A stretch of DNA of 64,000 nucleotides from Pseudomonas sp. FP1742 (GCF_030687145.1 NZ_CP117460.1:3224001-3288000); one strand, 5' to 3'. Positions 25,740 through 34,960 are shown, counted from the first letter of the stretch. The notes: generated from the sequence alone by a model not told the origin. A program made the numbers and translations.

Positions 25740-26927
25740 TCAGGCCCGCCGCGCCTGCAGCAAATCCACCGCACACAAGGCAATCCGCCGACACGCATCC
25801 GCCAGCCTCACCTGATCCACCACCAATCCTATGCGGATATGCCCCGCCGCACTCGGCCCGAAGGCTTCGCCGGCCAGCACCGACACGCCATAGCCTTCCA
25901 GCAGGCGCTCGGCAAAATCCTGGGCGCCGAGCCCGGTCTGGCGCACATCGACCATCACGAACATCCCGCCATCGGGTTTGATCGGCCGGATGCCGGGGCA
26001 ACCGCTCAACCTCGCACACACCAGGTCGCGACGCTGGCGATATTCCTCGCGCATCAGCGCCACTTCCGGCAAGTCTTTATCCAGTGCTGCTTGCGCGGCA
26101 TTCTGGACGAAATCCGGAATCCCGAACAGCATGCACAACGACAGATGCATCACGTGATCGGCCAGGGGTTTCGGGCCGATCATCCAGCCCACCCGCCAGC
26201 CGGTCATGGCATGGGACTTGGACAAACTGTTAAGGGTCGCGGTGCGTTCGGCCATGCCCGGCAGGCTGGCCGGGCTGATGTGCTCGCCCTCGTACAACAA
26301 ATCGCTATAGACCTCATCGCTGATCAGCCACAGGTCGTGCCGCACGCACAGCGCCGCCAGTTCCTGCCAGATATTCAAGGACAGGCTGGCGCCGGAAGGG
26401 TTGTTCGGACTGTTGAGCAGAATGGCTCGGGTTTTCTCGGTGATCAGCGCCGCGATATCCGCCGGTTCGACCCGAAAGCCGTTTTCCGGACGCACCGCCA
26501 CCGGCACCACGCTGGCGCCGCAGGCACCGAATACACCTTCATAGGTGACGTACATCGGCTCGGCGACGATCACTTCATCACCCGGATCGAGCAGGCATTG
26601 CGCAACCGAATACACCGCGCACTGCGCACCGGGCAGCACGATCACATGATCGGCGTCCACCTCCTGGCCACTGCGCCGCTGATGACGTTTGGCGATGCTG
26701 CTGCGCAGCGTTCGGCTGCCACGAACATCGGAATAATGGGTATCGCCGGCCAACAGGCTGTCGATCGCGGCGTGAACGATCGGCAGCGGTGTGTCGAAAT
26801 CGGGATCGCCGATAGAAAGCAGCAGCACGTCGACGCCCTGCTCTCGCAACTCCAGCGCTCGATCGTGAATCTTCCAGGCTGCGGCTCCATCACCGGCGAT
26901 TCGCTGGGTCAAGGCTGAATAGCGCAT
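25740..26927 (-). CDS. aruH: arginine:pyruvate transaminase
   Basis: 395-residue class I/II aminotransferase. AruH in P. aeruginosa converts L-arginine and pyruvate to 2-ketoarginine and alanine in the arginine transaminase pathway; this product is closely similar along its length, beginning MRYSALTQRIAGDGAAAW. The PLP lysine lies in LNSLSKSHAMTGWRVGW near residue 233, with NSPNNPSGAS near 173 and a final Arg in GHIRIGL. AGGAGAAGTAC precedes the ATG. The decarboxylase partner aruI is not adjacent here. Confidence 0.82.
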   Translation of the reverse strand: MRYSALTQRIAGDGAAAWKIHDRALELREQGVDVLLLSIGDPDFDTPLPIVHAAIDSLLAGDTHYSDVRGSRTLRSSIAKRHQRRSGQEVDADHVIVLPGAQCAVYSVAQCLLDPGDEVIVAEPMYVTYEGVFGACGASVVPVAVRPENGFRVEPADIAALITEKTRAILLNSPNNPSGASLSLNIWQELAALCVRHDLWLISDEVYSDLLYEGEHISPASLPGMAERTATLNSLSKSHAMTGWRVGWMIGPKPLADHVMHLSLCMLFGIPDFVQNAAQAALDKDLPEVALMREEYRQRRDLVCARLSGCPGIRPIKPDGGMFVMVDVRQTGLGAQDFAERLLEGYGVSVLAGEAFGPSAAGHIRIGLVVDQVRLADACRRIALCAVDLLQARRA

Positions 26928-26967
26928 GTACTTCTCCTAACGCGCGAGTTCCAGTTTCAACCCTATC

Positions 26968-28593
26968 TCAAATCACGAAACGCGCCACCAAAGCGTTCAA
27001 ATTTACTGCCAGGCGCGACAGTTCATGGGTGGCGGTGCTGGTCTGGTGGGCACCGGTGGCCGACTGGGTCGCCAGGTCGCGAATGTTGACCAGATTGCGG
27101 TCGACTTCGCGGGATACCTGAGCCTGTTCTTCCGAGGCACTGGCGATCACCAGGTTGCGTTCGTTGATCAGCTGAATCGATGAAGTGATCTGCTCCAGGG
27201 CGACACCCGCCGCACGGGCCATTTCCAGGGTGCTTTGGGTGCGCTGGTTGCTTTGTTGCATCGAGGAGACCGCCTCACCGGTGCCGTTCTGAATGCCGGC
27301 GACCATTTTCTCGATTTCCTGGGTCGATTGCGCGGTGCGATGAGCCAACGCCCGGACCTCGTCCGCCACCACCGCAAAGCCACGCCCGGCCTCCCCTGCA
27401 CGGGCCGCTTCGATGGCGGCATTGAGGGCCAGCAGGTTGGTCTGCTCGGCAATGGCGCGGATCACGTCCAGCACTTTGCCGATGTCGCGGCCCTGAGCGG
27501 CCAGGCCTTCGATCATCAACGCGGTGTTTTGCACGTCGTGGGTCATGGTCTGAATCGCGTCGACGGTTTCCACCACCCGGTCACGACCCTCACGGGCGGC
27601 CTGGGTCGACTGCTTCGAGGCTTCGGAGGTCGACACCGCATTGCGCGCCACTTCTTCCACCGCGGCGGTCATTTCGTTGACGGCGGTGGCGGCCTGTTCG
27701 ATTTCGTTGTTTTGCTGTTGCACGCCACGGGACGCTTCCTGGGTCACGGTACTGAGTTCTTCGGCGGCGGCGCCCAGTTGCGTCGCGGAGCCGGCGATCT
27801 GTTCGATGGTCTTGCGCAGGTTCGTCTGCATGGTGGCCAGGGCGCCGAGCAAACGGGCCGGTTCGTCGTTGCCGTCGACTTCGATGACCTTGCTCAGGTT
27901 GCCGCCGGCAATGGTCTCCGCCGCCAGCACCGCACGGTTCAGTGGCGTGAGGATGCTGCGGGTCAGCAGCCAGGCCAGCAGCACGGTCAACAGCGAAGCC
28001 ATCACCGCAACCACGACGATACCGGTAAAGGCGCTGCTGTAATATTCACCCGCTTTGGCCGACGCGGCTTTGGCATCGGCGGCGTTGATCGCCACCAGTT
28101 TGTTCAGCTGCTCGCCCATCTGATCGGTGCCTTCCTTGATCCGCGTATTGATCAGGGTGCGCATCTCATCCAGTTTGTTCTGCCGCGACAGCTCCAGCAT
28201 CTGGTTCTGGGCTTGCATGTAATTATCGAGAGTTGCCGAGAAGGTTTTGTACAGTGCCGCTTCTTCAGGGCCGGCCGGCAAGGCGGCGTAACTGGCTTGG
28301 GCGCTGCGCACCTTGTCGACGAGCACGCCGATGCGGGTCTGGGCTTCCTGCAACGCCGCCGGATCACGGTTGACCAGCACACGAAACGAGAGAATCCGCA
28401 GGCGCAGAACGTTTTCTGTCACATTGCCCAGAAACTCGATGCTGGGTAACTGCGTGGCTTCCATATCAATAGAGGCCTGTCGGATGATCGACATGCGATT
28501 CGCCGCAAACACACCCAGCACAATGACCAGCAAGGCGATGAAGGCGAAACCGAGGAAAGCTCGAGGCGCGATGTTCAGATTACGCAGTGACAT
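26968..28593 (-). CDS. methyl-accepting chemotaxis protein
   Basis: 541 residues. Membrane segment about 11-31, periplasmic four-helix-bundle ligand domain about 32-190, second membrane segment about 190-210, HAMP about 212-265, then a long coiled-coil signalling domain with the invariant hairpin tip [32 protein letters not shown] near residue 385-415 (quoted only in part by the key residues E-Q-T-N-L-L-A-L-N). Signals to CheA/CheW at the cell pole. The ligand cannot be predicted. Transcribed alone. Confidence 0.93.
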   Translation of the reverse strand: MSLRNLNIAPRAFLGFAFIALLVIVLGVFAANRMSIIRQASIDMEATQLPSIEFLGNVTENVLRLRILSFRVLVNRDPAALQEAQTRIGVLVDKVRSAQASYAALPAGPEEAALYKTFSATLDNYMQAQNQMLELSRQNKLDEMRTLINTRIKEGTDQMGEQLNKLVAINAADAKAASAKAGEYYSSAFTGIVVVAVMASLLTVLLAWLLTRSILTPLNRAVLAAETIAGGNLSKVIEVDGNDEPARLLGALATMQTNLRKTIEQIAGSATQLGAAAEELSTVTQEASRGVQQQNNEIEQAATAVNEMTAAVEEVARNAVSTSEASKQSTQAAREGRDRVVETVDAIQTMTHDVQNTALMIEGLAAQGRDIGKVLDVIRAIAEQTNLLALNAAIEAARAGEAGRGFAVVADEVRALAHRTAQSTQEIEKMVAGIQNGTGEAVSSMQQSNQRTQSTLEMARAAGVALEQITSSIQLINERNLVIASASEEQAQVSREVDRNLVNIRDLATQSATGAHQTSTATHELSRLAVNLNALVARFVI

Positions 28594-28924
28594 AGGATGA
28601 TCTCGGTAATTGAGGCGGCGAGCATCCTTGCGGTGATCACTGTCGGGCGGGCGATGGCGCGCACCTTTCAGTTTGGCGCCACTGTTGTAATAGGTTTGTG
28701 TACGCCTATTGGCTGTATCGGCCGGGGTTTAGGATTTTTGCAGGGGGTTGGAGAAATATTTTTCAAGGGGAACAGCAGTGTTTCAGCGGTGAAACACTTA
28801 TGAGTCAAAACGCAAAACCTGTGGGAGCGGGCTTGCTCGCGAAAGCGGTGTGCCAGGCAACATCAATATTGACTGTGCCGCCGCTTTCGCGAGCAAGCCC
28901 GCTCCCACAAGGGCTGCGTGTTAA
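28594..28924. other. 331-base gap: small hairpin and REP doublet
   Basis: Contains a 9-bp hairpin AGTGTTTCA/TGAAACACT at 28777-28798 and the REP doublet at 28819-28911. A 68-codon plus-strand frame here lacks coding character. Confidence 0.6.
28819..28911. repeat. REP doublet (REPIN)
   Basis: TGTGGGAGCGGGCTTGCTCG and its inverted copy enclose about 45 bases that resemble the spacers at 46324 and 61028, so the whole doublet is a repeated unit. Confidence 0.92.
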
Positions 28925-30067
28925 TCAGGCCTTGCGGGCAGCCACCCGCCAAACCCGCGCGATATCGCTGGCGCGCTCACGCAGCAATCGCGGCGCCTCG
29001 GCGCAGGCCTGTTCCAGGGTCATCGGCCCGCTTGCCAAGGCGAACGCCGCGTCGATGCCATGCTCGTACAGGGCCTGATACCCCTCGCCCAAGGTGCCGG
29101 CGATGACGATGACCGGCACGCCGTGTTGGCGTGCAATGCGCGCCACGCCAAACGGGGCTTTGCCGCGCAACGTCTGGGCATCGAAACGGCCTTCGCCGGT
29201 GATCACCAGGTCGGCGCCTTTGACCGCTTCGGCCAGCCCCACCAGTTCGGCGACCACTTCCACTCCGGCCTGGAATTGCGCGCCAAGAAACGCCTTCGCG
29301 GCAAACCCCAGGCCGCCCGCCGCACCGCTGCCCGGTTCATCGCGCACGTCTTTGTCCAAGGCTTGCGCGCAATGTTCGGCAAAGTGCCCGAGGGCTAGAT
29401 CCAGTTGCAGGACTTGTTCGGGCGATGCGCCTTTCTGCGGGCCGAAAATCGCTGAGGCACCGTGAGGGCCGCACAGCGGATTATTGACGTCGGCAGCAAT
29501 GTCGAAACGCACCGCGGCCAGACGCGGGTCGATGTCGCTCAGATCGAGACGGGCCAGTTGCGCCAGCGCCAGACCACCCGGCGCCAGGGTTTGGCCCTGC
29601 GCGTCCAGCAGCTTCACCCCCAAGGCCTGCATCGCCCCGGCGCCGCCGTCGTTGGTGGCGCTGCCGCCAATCGCCAGAATCACCCGTTGCGCCCCGGCAT
29701 CCAGCGCCGCGCGGATCAATTCACCGGTGCCGAAGGTGCTGCTGGTGCAGGCATCGCGCAGGTTGAGCGGCACCCGTTGCAAGCCACTGGCCTCGGCCAT
29801 TTCGATGATCGCGGTATGACTCTGCGGCAACCAGCCCCAAGCGGCATCGACCGTGGCGCCCAATGGCCCGCGAACACGGGTGCGGCGCAGTTCGCCGTCG
29901 CACGCCGCCAGAATCGACTCGACTGTGCCTTCGCCACCATCGGCCATCGGGCACTTGAGCAATTGTGCGTCTGGCCAAACCTGCGCCAACCCCAGCGCAA
30001 TGGCCTCGGCCACGCCCTGGGCACTGAGGCTGTCCTTGAACGAATCGGGGGCAATGACGATTTTCAT
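28925..30067 (-). CDS. glxK: glycerate kinase, GarK/GlxK type
   Basis: 380 residues from ATG 30067 (GGAGAATTCGC upstream); the track-length start at 30145 is unsupported. Type I glycerate kinase: phosphorylates D-glycerate to 2-phosphoglycerate (or 3-phosphoglycerate) in the glyoxylate/sugar-acid pathway. N-terminal IVIAPDSFKDSLSA and PMADGGEGTVE (about 37), central AIGGSATNDGGAGAMQALG near 125, and GEGRFDAQTLRGKAPFGVAR near 290 are diagnostic. The flanking CdaR-family regulator and MFS permease suggest a sugar-diacid or glycerate utilisation unit. Confidence 0.92.
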   Translation of the reverse strand: MKIVIAPDSFKDSLSAQGVAEAIALGLAQVWPDAQLLKCPMADGGEGTVESILAACDGELRRTRVRGPLGATVDAAWGWLPQSHTAIIEMAEASGLQRVPLNLRDACTSSTFGTGELIRAALDAGAQRVILAIGGSATNDGGAGAMQALGVKLLDAQGQTLAPGGLALAQLARLDLSDIDPRLAAVRFDIAADVNNPLCGPHGASAIFGPQKGASPEQVLQLDLALGHFAEHCAQALDKDVRDEPGSGAAGGLGFAAKAFLGAQFQAGVEVVAELVGLAEAVKGADLVITGEGRFDAQTLRGKAPFGVARIARQHGVPVIVIAGTLGEGYQALYEHGIDAAFALASGPMTLEQACAEAPRLLRERASDIARVWRVAARKA

Positions 30068-30192
30068 GCGAATTCTCCAGTTCCAATGCGTCCATGCTGC
30101 CAGCAGGGCTGAACAATAACGCCGGTCCGCTGCACAAGCGGCCATGTGGATTATTGTTCATTTCCACAAAACCCTTGTCCGCACTGTTCGTC

Positions 30193-30337
30193 GTAGCAGC
30201 TGCCGAGCCTGCGAGGCTGCGTTCGGCGGCGAAGCCGTCGTGAAATCATGCGGCGCGGTGTGTCAGGTAAGCCGTATTTATAGAATTTACGACGACTGCG
30301 TCGCCGAACGCAGCCTCGCAGGCTCGGCAGCTGCTAC
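30193..30337. repeat. long inverted repeat of a second REP class
   Basis: 36-base arms (30193-30228 and 30302-30337), perfectly complementary, beginning GTAGCAGCTGCCGAGCCTGC, enclose 73 bases. The outer end supplies the TAG stop codon of the cdaR-like gene. It is unrelated in sequence to the GCGGGCTTGC class. Confidence 0.9.
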
Positions 30338-31464
30338 GGAGCGGTGGTCGGCAGCTCGGTTTGTGGCAGGAGCTGGACGCCAAGGTACAGTGCGAGCATT
30401 CCGTCGAGCTTCAGCGGGTCGACGCCGCTGAGTTCGGCGATTCGCTCCATGCGGTAGCGCAAACTGTTGCGGTGGATGCCCAGGGCATCGGAGCAGGCCT
30501 GGCTCTGGCCGTCGTGTTCGCACCAACTGCGCAGGGTCGCCAGCAGTTGCCCGTTGCCGTCCTTGGCGATGACTTTACGCAGCGGCCGCAGCAGTTCATC
30601 CAGCGCATCGTCGTCGCGGTGCCGCCAGAGCATCACCGGCAGCCGATAACGGTTCAGGATCAACAAGCGCGAATGCGGCAACACATCGCGCCCGTAGGCC
30701 AGCAAATCGCCGACCCGCCGATAGCAGCGACGCAACCCCGACAAGCCGTCGGCCTGCCCGCCCACGGCGATGCGCAAAATGTTCCAGCCCAGGCCATCGA
30801 GTTTTTCCAGCAGCCGTTCATTCTCAACGGTTGGCGTAGCCGGGCGGCACCAGAGCAATGAAGATTTGGCCGAGCTCACGCACCAACTGTCCGGGTAGCG
30901 TGACGTCAACCAGGCGCTGAGCGCTTCGACGGTCTGGCTCGGGCCGTGTTCGATGCCCAACTCGAACAGATACGGCACCCGTGTCAGCTGTGGCTTGAGT
31001 CCCAGTTGCTGCGCTTCATCCAGCAACCGCGGCGAATCCCCCGCTTCGCTTAACAGCAATGCCAACAGATCGTCGCAACGCTGACGCCGCCATTGCTGCT
31101 CGGCCTGCTGATTGCGCTGGGCCACCAGCATCTCGGCGGTCATGCGCACCAGTTCGGCGTAGGTGCGCAATTGCTCCGGTTCGCCGGTAATGCCCAACAC
31201 ACCGATCAAACGCTGATCGAGCAACAGCGGCAGGTTGATGCCCGGCTGCACGCCTTTGAGATGGATCGCTGTTTGCGCGTCGATCTCCACCACGCGCCCG
31301 TTGGCCAGCACCAGTTGCGCGCCTTCGTGACGGGTGTTGATGCGCTCCGGCTCGCCGCTGCCAAGAATCAGCCCCTGACTGTCCATGACATTGACGTTAT
31401 AGGGCAGGATGGCCATCGCCCGGTCGACGATGTCCTGGGCCAGGTCGTGATCGAGTTCGAACAT
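30334..31464 (-). CDS. cdaR: CdaR-family sugar-diacid regulator
   Basis: 376 residues. N-terminal sugar diacid recognition domain (about 1-135, with ILPYNVNVMDSQGLILGSG and INLPLLLDQRLIGVLGITGEP), a GGDEF-like middle region, and a C-terminal PucR-type helix-turn-helix (about 320-365: ACSDALGIHRNSLRYRMERI). CdaR activates glucarate/galactarate/glycerate genes in enteric bacteria; here it lies between glycerate kinase and a divergent MFS permease. Stop codon TAG lies in the adjoining inverted repeat, so the exact C-terminus may have been set by that insertion. Confidence 0.85.
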   Translation of the reverse strand: MFELDHDLAQDIVDRAMAILPYNVNVMDSQGLILGSGEPERINTRHEGAQLVLANGRVVEIDAQTAIHLKGVQPGINLPLLLDQRLIGVLGITGEPEQLRTYAELVRMTAEMLVAQRNQQAEQQWRRQRCDDLLALLLSEAGDSPRLLDEAQQLGLKPQLTRVPYLFELGIEHGPSQTVEALSAWLTSRYPDSWCVSSAKSSLLWCRPATPTVENERLLEKLDGLGWNILRIAVGGQADGLSGLRRCYRRVGDLLAYGRDVLPHSRLLILNRYRLPVMLWRHRDDDALDELLRPLRKVIAKDGNGQLLATLRSWCEHDGQSQACSDALGIHRNSLRYRMERIAELSGVDPLKLDGMLALYLGVQLLPQTELPTTAP

Positions 31465-31633
31465 AGCGCGGATCCTTGAAAACGTGATGGGATGGGTTGT
31501 TCACCCGCACAGGCCAGGGTCGCAAACCCTGTGCTCAGGCACAAAGACAACCACCCAGGGGGTGGCCGAGACTCACCGGGCGATCAACGTTACCCTTGCG
31601 TCGCAAAAAATCATAATAAAGAGAGAGCCCGCC

Positions 31634-32944
31634 ATGTCACAGAGCGCTACTGCTACCCTGGCCAACGCTGACGACAAGAACGCCGTCTACAAACGCATTA
31701 CCCTGCGTTTGATCCCCTTCATCTTCATCTGCTACCTGTTCAATTACCTCGACCGGGTGAACGTCGGGTTTGCCAAACTGCAGATGCTCGACGCGCTGAA
31801 ATTCAGCGAAACCGTGTACGGCCTCGGTGCCGGGATCTTCTTCATCGGCTACGTGTTGTGCGGCGTGCCGAGCAACCTGGCCCTGACCAAATTCGGCCCG
31901 CGACGCTGGATCGCGTTGATGATGATGACTTGGGGCGCGCTCTCGACCTGCCTGCTGTTCGTCACCACACCCACCGAGTTCTACACCCTGCGCCTGTTCA
32001 CCGGCGCCGCCGAAGCCGGGTTCTTCCCGGGCGTGGTGCTGTACCTTTCGCAGTGGTTCCCGACGTTCCGCCGTGGTCGCATCATGGCGCTGTTCATGTC
32101 GGCGATCCCGGTATCGGGCCTGCTGGGTAGCCCGTTTTCCGGCTGGATTCTCAATCACTTTGGTGCGGGCCAGGCTGGTTTGGCCGGCTGGCAGTGGATG
32201 TTCCTGCTGCAAGGCATCCCGACCGTGATTCTCGGCGCCCTCGCCTATTTCCTGCTCAGCGACAGTTATGCCAACGCCAAGTGGCTGACCCCGTACGAGC
32301 GTTCAGTGCTTGAAGCCGACCACGCAGAAGACCTGGCCAGTAAACCGAAAACCACCACCGACTCCTTGCGGGCAGTGTTCAAGAACCCGGCGATCTGGGC
32401 CTTTGGATTGATCTACTTCTGCATCCAGAGCGGTGTTTACGCGATTAACTTCTGGCTGCCGTCGATCATCAAGAACCTGGGTTTCAGCGACAACCTGGTG
32501 ATTGGCTGGTTGAGCGCGATTCCGTACTTGCTGGCGGCGGTGTTCATGTTGATGGTCGGTCGCTCGGCGGACCTGCGCAAAGAACGTCGCTGGCATTTGG
32601 TGGTGCCGATGCTGATGGGCGCGGTGGGTCTGTTGATCGCCGTGAACTTCGCGACCACCCCAGCCATCGCAATTCTCGGCCTGACCCTCGCCACCATGGG
32701 CGCCCTCACCGGCTTGCCGATGTTCTGGCCGGTGCCGACGGCGATGCTGAGCGCGGGTGCGGCAGCCGGTGGTCTGGCGTTGATCAACTCCATGGGGCAG
32801 ATGGCGGGTTTCCTTAGCCCGTATCTGGTGGGTTGGGTCAAGGACAGCACCGGGTCGACCGATGCGGCGTTGTACCTGCTGGCGGGTGTGATTGTGTGTG
32901 GGAGTTTGCTGGCGTTGCGCATGACCCGGACGTTGCGGGTTTAA
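31634..32944 (+). CDS. MFS permease, anion:cation symporter family (sugar acid type)
   Basis: 436 residues from ATG 31634 (GAGAGAG eight bases upstream). 12 membrane segments; signature YLFNYLDRVNVGFAKLQM near residue 37, LFTGAAEAGFFPGVVLYLSQWF near 125. This family imports glucarate, galactarate, tartrate and related acids. Divergent from the CdaR-type regulator, which probably controls it; substrate is inferred to be a sugar diacid or glycerate. Ends in a clear terminator. Confidence 0.88.
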   Translation: MSQSATATLANADDKNAVYKRITLRLIPFIFICYLFNYLDRVNVGFAKLQMLDALKFSETVYGLGAGIFFIGYVLCGVPSNLALTKFGPRRWIALMMMTWGALSTCLLFVTTPTEFYTLRLFTGAAEAGFFPGVVLYLSQWFPTFRRGRIMALFMSAIPVSGLLGSPFSGWILNHFGAGQAGLAGWQWMFLLQGIPTVILGALAYFLLSDSYANAKWLTPYERSVLEADHAEDLASKPKTTTDSLRAVFKNPAIWAFGLIYFCIQSGVYAINFWLPSIIKNLGFSDNLVIGWLSAIPYLLAAVFMLMVGRSADLRKERRWHLVVPMLMGAVGLLIAVNFATTPAIAILGLTLATMGALTGLPMFWPVPTAMLSAGAAAGGLALINSMGQMAGFLSPYLVGWVKDSTGSTDAALYLLAGVIVCGSLLALRMTRTLRV

Positions 32945-32961
32945 GCTGCTGCGAAAATAAA

Positions 32962-32990
32962 AACGGCCCTCTCGGGCCGTTCTTCATTTC
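32962..32990 (+). terminator. intrinsic terminator of the MFS gene
   Basis: Stem AACGGCCC/GGGCCGTT, 4-base loop, followed by TCTTCATTTC; 17 bases after the stop codon. Confidence 0.8.
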
Positions 32991-33010
32991 ATGGATGCAC
33001 CACTGCTTTC

Positions 33011-33140
33011 GTGGCGAGGGGCTTGCCCCCGTTGGGTTGCGAAGCGACCCCAAAACCTGTAACCACGGTGTATCAGAGAAATCGCATACACCGGATTGAC
33101 GACTGCTGCGCAGCCGAACGGGGGCAAGCCCCCTCGCCAC
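33011..33140. repeat. REP doublet of a third class
   Basis: GTGGCGAGGGGCTTGCCCCC at 33011 and its inverted copy ending at 33140 (23-base arms) enclose about 83 bases. It differs from both other REP classes in the window. Confidence 0.9.
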
Positions 33141-33169
33141 AACAAGCCCCCCTCTCCACAATGGATCAA

Positions 33170-33529
33170 TCAGTTCTGAGGATCGAGGTTATCCAGCACC
33201 CGGTTGACAGCCAGCTCGCCGAGCATGACCACCGATTGAATCCCCAGCATCACGTTGCGATGCGGCATGTCCATCAGCCCGGCGAACTCACTGAGCATCA
33301 TGCTCGCGGACGCCAGGGATTCGCAGGCGTTGACCAGCAGGGTTTCGTTATCGACCTTTTCACCGACATGGTAAATGGTGCTGGGTTTGCGCTGGGTGTC
33401 TTTGGGGATGGGTGGTTTGAGGTAATGGTCGAGGGCGCGGTCGGCGGCTTCGTGGAGTTTTTTGGAATCGAGGGATTCGTAGGGGGAAACGTCGTCGGGT
33501 GCTGGTGGATTGGGTGTTGGTTTGAACAT
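33170..33529 (-). CDS. DUF6124/DUF3077-type Pseudomonas protein
   Basis: 119 residues. N-terminal PTPNPPAPDDVSPYESLDSKKL motif (residues 4-25 in outline P-N-P-P...P-Y-E-S-L-D-S-K-K-L) is the hallmark of this Pseudomonas-only family; C-terminal helical part (about 55-115). Soluble, function unknown. Strong RBS (AGGAGTTTC) and a long structured leader of the C4 type upstream suggest tight post-transcriptional control. Confidence 0.8.
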   Translation of the reverse strand: MFKPTPNPPAPDDVSPYESLDSKKLHEAADRALDHYLKPPIPKDTQRKPSTIYHVGEKVDNETLLVNACESLASASMMLSEFAGLMDMPHRNVMLGIQSVVMLGELAVNRVLDNLDPQN

Positions 33530-33570
33530 AGATGAAACTCCTAAAGCGCTTAAAAGGAGCCATCACCCTC

Positions 33571-33581
33571 GCTACCAAACG
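33571..33581 (-). promoter_or_regulatory. putative C4 target segment in the DUF6124 leader
   Basis: On the minus strand CGTTTGGTAGC, complementary over CUACCAA to the loop segment of the C4-like RNA just upstream. It lies 42 bases before the DUF6124 start codon. Confidence 0.5.
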
Positions 33582-33584
33582 ATG

Positions 33585-33661
33585 GGTGGAGGCCATACGC
33601 AGGTTGGTAGACCGGGCTCTAGGAAAACGGCGCACCCGAAGGTGCCCTGCGCATGACCACC
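33585..33661 (-). ncRNA. C4-like antisense RNA in the DUF6124 leader
   Basis: 77 nt on the minus strand. GGTGG and CCACC plus ATGCGCAGG/CCTGCGTAT form a closing stem; inside is a GCACC-UUCG-GGTGC tetraloop hairpin and a single-stranded CGGTCTACCAACC segment. That layout and the conserved words match the phage P1/P7 C4 antisense RNA family as I remember it. The CUACCAA segment can pair with GTTTGGTAG downstream (33571-33581) or with TTTGGTAGCC upstream (33718-33729). C4 RNAs regulate the gene encoded downstream on the same transcript. Confidence 0.62.
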
Positions 33662-33717
33662 ATAAAGACGAGACGAAAAGGCTCGGCAAAAGGCAGTGCT
33701 TTGCAATTAGAGACCCG

Positions 33718-33752
33718 GGCTACCAAACCCGATCGCTGTTTTTCAGCGACAA
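33718..33752 (-). promoter_or_regulatory. upstream pairing segment and hairpin of the leader
   Basis: GGGTTTGGTAGCCCGGGTCTCT on the minus strand (33707-33730 in part) is nearly complementary to the AGAGCCCGGTCTACCAACC part of the C4-like RNA. A 5-bp hairpin CGCTG/CAGCG at 33734-33750 lies just before it. Confidence 0.4.
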
Positions 33753-33872
33753 GGAAACGATACTGCCCAGGCTCAAGGCGCACTAGCCGGCGGATTCTGG
33801 CGCAGTCGTAGGCAGTGGCGCAAGAATATGTAGCCTCAGTGAGTATCTGGAGATGTCTTTTAAACATCGCCG

Positions 33873-34247
33873 TTAAACACCCTCCGGACTCCCCGCCTTG
33901 GCATCCAGCTCAATCAACAACCCACCCGGCATCTGCACGAAAATCTGCCAGATCCCGTCCTCCGGCACCTGCGCCACCTGATACGGTAAACCGCTGGACC
34001 GGACCCGCTGCAACACCGTCGCGGCCTCCTCGTCGGTGCGAAAGGCAATGTGGCTCAACGCCGTTTCATCGAACGTCGGCTGTTCGATCACATGCACCAG
34101 CGCCTGCGCATCCTGATACAACCAGCGTCCGGGGAACGGGAATGGCGGACGGCGTCCCGGCGCCAATCCCAACAACGAACCGAAGGCCTCCTGCAACGGT
34201 TGCCCGTCGGGGGTGTTGAAGGCCAGATGATCAAAGTGCCAACTCAT
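33873..34247 (-). CDS. VOC-superfamily (glyoxalase/dioxygenase-like) protein
   Basis: 124 residues, paired beta-alpha-beta-beta-beta units. Starts MSWHFDHLAFNTPDG with His in the metal position of the first strand, second His in ALSHIAFRTDEE near residue 66, and Glu in GLLIELD near 114. Metal-binding set (H, H, E) is therefore present; substrate unknown. Overlaps the stop of the SDR gene by four bases, so the two are co-translated and may act in the same conversion. Confidence 0.82.
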   Translation of the reverse strand: MSWHFDHLAFNTPDGQPLQEAFGSLLGLAPGRRPPFPFPGRWLYQDAQALVHVIEQPTFDETALSHIAFRTDEEAATVLQRVRSSGLPYQVAQVPEDGIWQIFVQMPGGLLIELDAKAGSPEGV

Positions 34248-34960
34248 AGCAACCCTCCTCCGTCGACGTCGATGACGGTGCCGCTGATAAAGTCGTTTTC
34301 CATGGCCAGAATAAACGCTGCCGCCAGATCTTGCGGGGTGCCGACCCGGCCCACCGGCAATGCGGCGGCGGTACGGGCAAACATCGCGGCGCGTTGGGTT
34401 TCGTCCATTCCGGCGTAAGCCTCGGTGTCGGTCACGCCGGGGCTTATGACGTTGACCCGGCGCGGTGCCAGTTCCTTGGCCAGTTGCTTGCCCAAAGCCT
34501 CCAGCGCCGCATTCAAGGTGGTTTTGATGAACTGCCCGGAGACGAATTTGCGCGACAACAAACCCGAGGTCAGCGTGATGCTGCCACGTGCGCTCAAGTA
34601 TGGCAGCGCGACCTGGATCGCCCGCAGCGTACCCCAGAATTTGACGTCGAAGGCCTGTTGGGCGTGCTGCAAATCGCTGTCGGCCAGCGGTCTGGCACTC
34701 ACACCCGGACCGGCCGTGATCACCAGATGATCGAAAGGGCCGATGCGTTCGAACAGCTGTCGCAACGACGCTTCATCGGTAACGTCCGCCGCTTCGTGTC
34801 GGATGTTTGCATCAAGGTCAACCGCTGGCTGGCGGCGACTCACCGCCACCACACGGGCTTCACGCTCGGCTGCGGCCCGGGCGACGGCTGCGCCTATTCC
34901 GCTGCTGCCACCGATCACCACGACGGTCTGATTGTGCAAGCAAGCGTTGAGTTGTGTCAT
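34244..34960 (-). CDS. short-chain dehydrogenase-like protein lacking the Tyr-Lys catalytic pair
   Basis: 238 residues from ATG 34960 (GGAGATCGGCTC upstream). NAD(P)-binding Rossmann start VVVIGGSSGIGAAVA near residue 12 and the catalytic-strand Ser in ITLTSGLL near 135. Where classical SDRs have Tyr-x3-Lys, this sequence reads FVSGQFIKTTLNAALEAL, with no Tyr and no Lys four residues on. It may be a non-catalytic or atypical SDR. Divergent LysR gene next door and co-translated VOC gene downstream suggest a small catabolic or detoxification unit. Confidence 0.83.
   Translation of the reverse strand: MTQLNACLHNQTVVVIGGSSGIGAAVARAAAEREARVVAVSRRQPAVDLDANIRHEAADVTDEASLRQLFERIGPFDHLVITAGPGVSARPLADSDLQHAQQAFDVKFWGTLRAIQVALPYLSARGSITLTSGLLSRKFVSGQFIKTTLNAALEALGKQLAKELAPRRVNVISPGVTDTEAYAGMDETQRAAMFARTAAALPVGRVGTPQDLAAAFILAMENDFISGTVIDVDGGGLL

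Noticed and set aside
27235..28449. 404-codon plus-strand frame opposite the chemoreceptor gene
   Set aside because: His/Gly/Arg-rich mirror of a coiled-coil gene; no RBS or motif.
33619..33867. 82-codon minus-strand frame in the DUF6124 leader (ends VVMRRAPSGAPFS)
   Set aside because: The frame runs through the C4-like stem-loops. Its apparent conservation is explained by RNA structure, and it has no convincing RBS.
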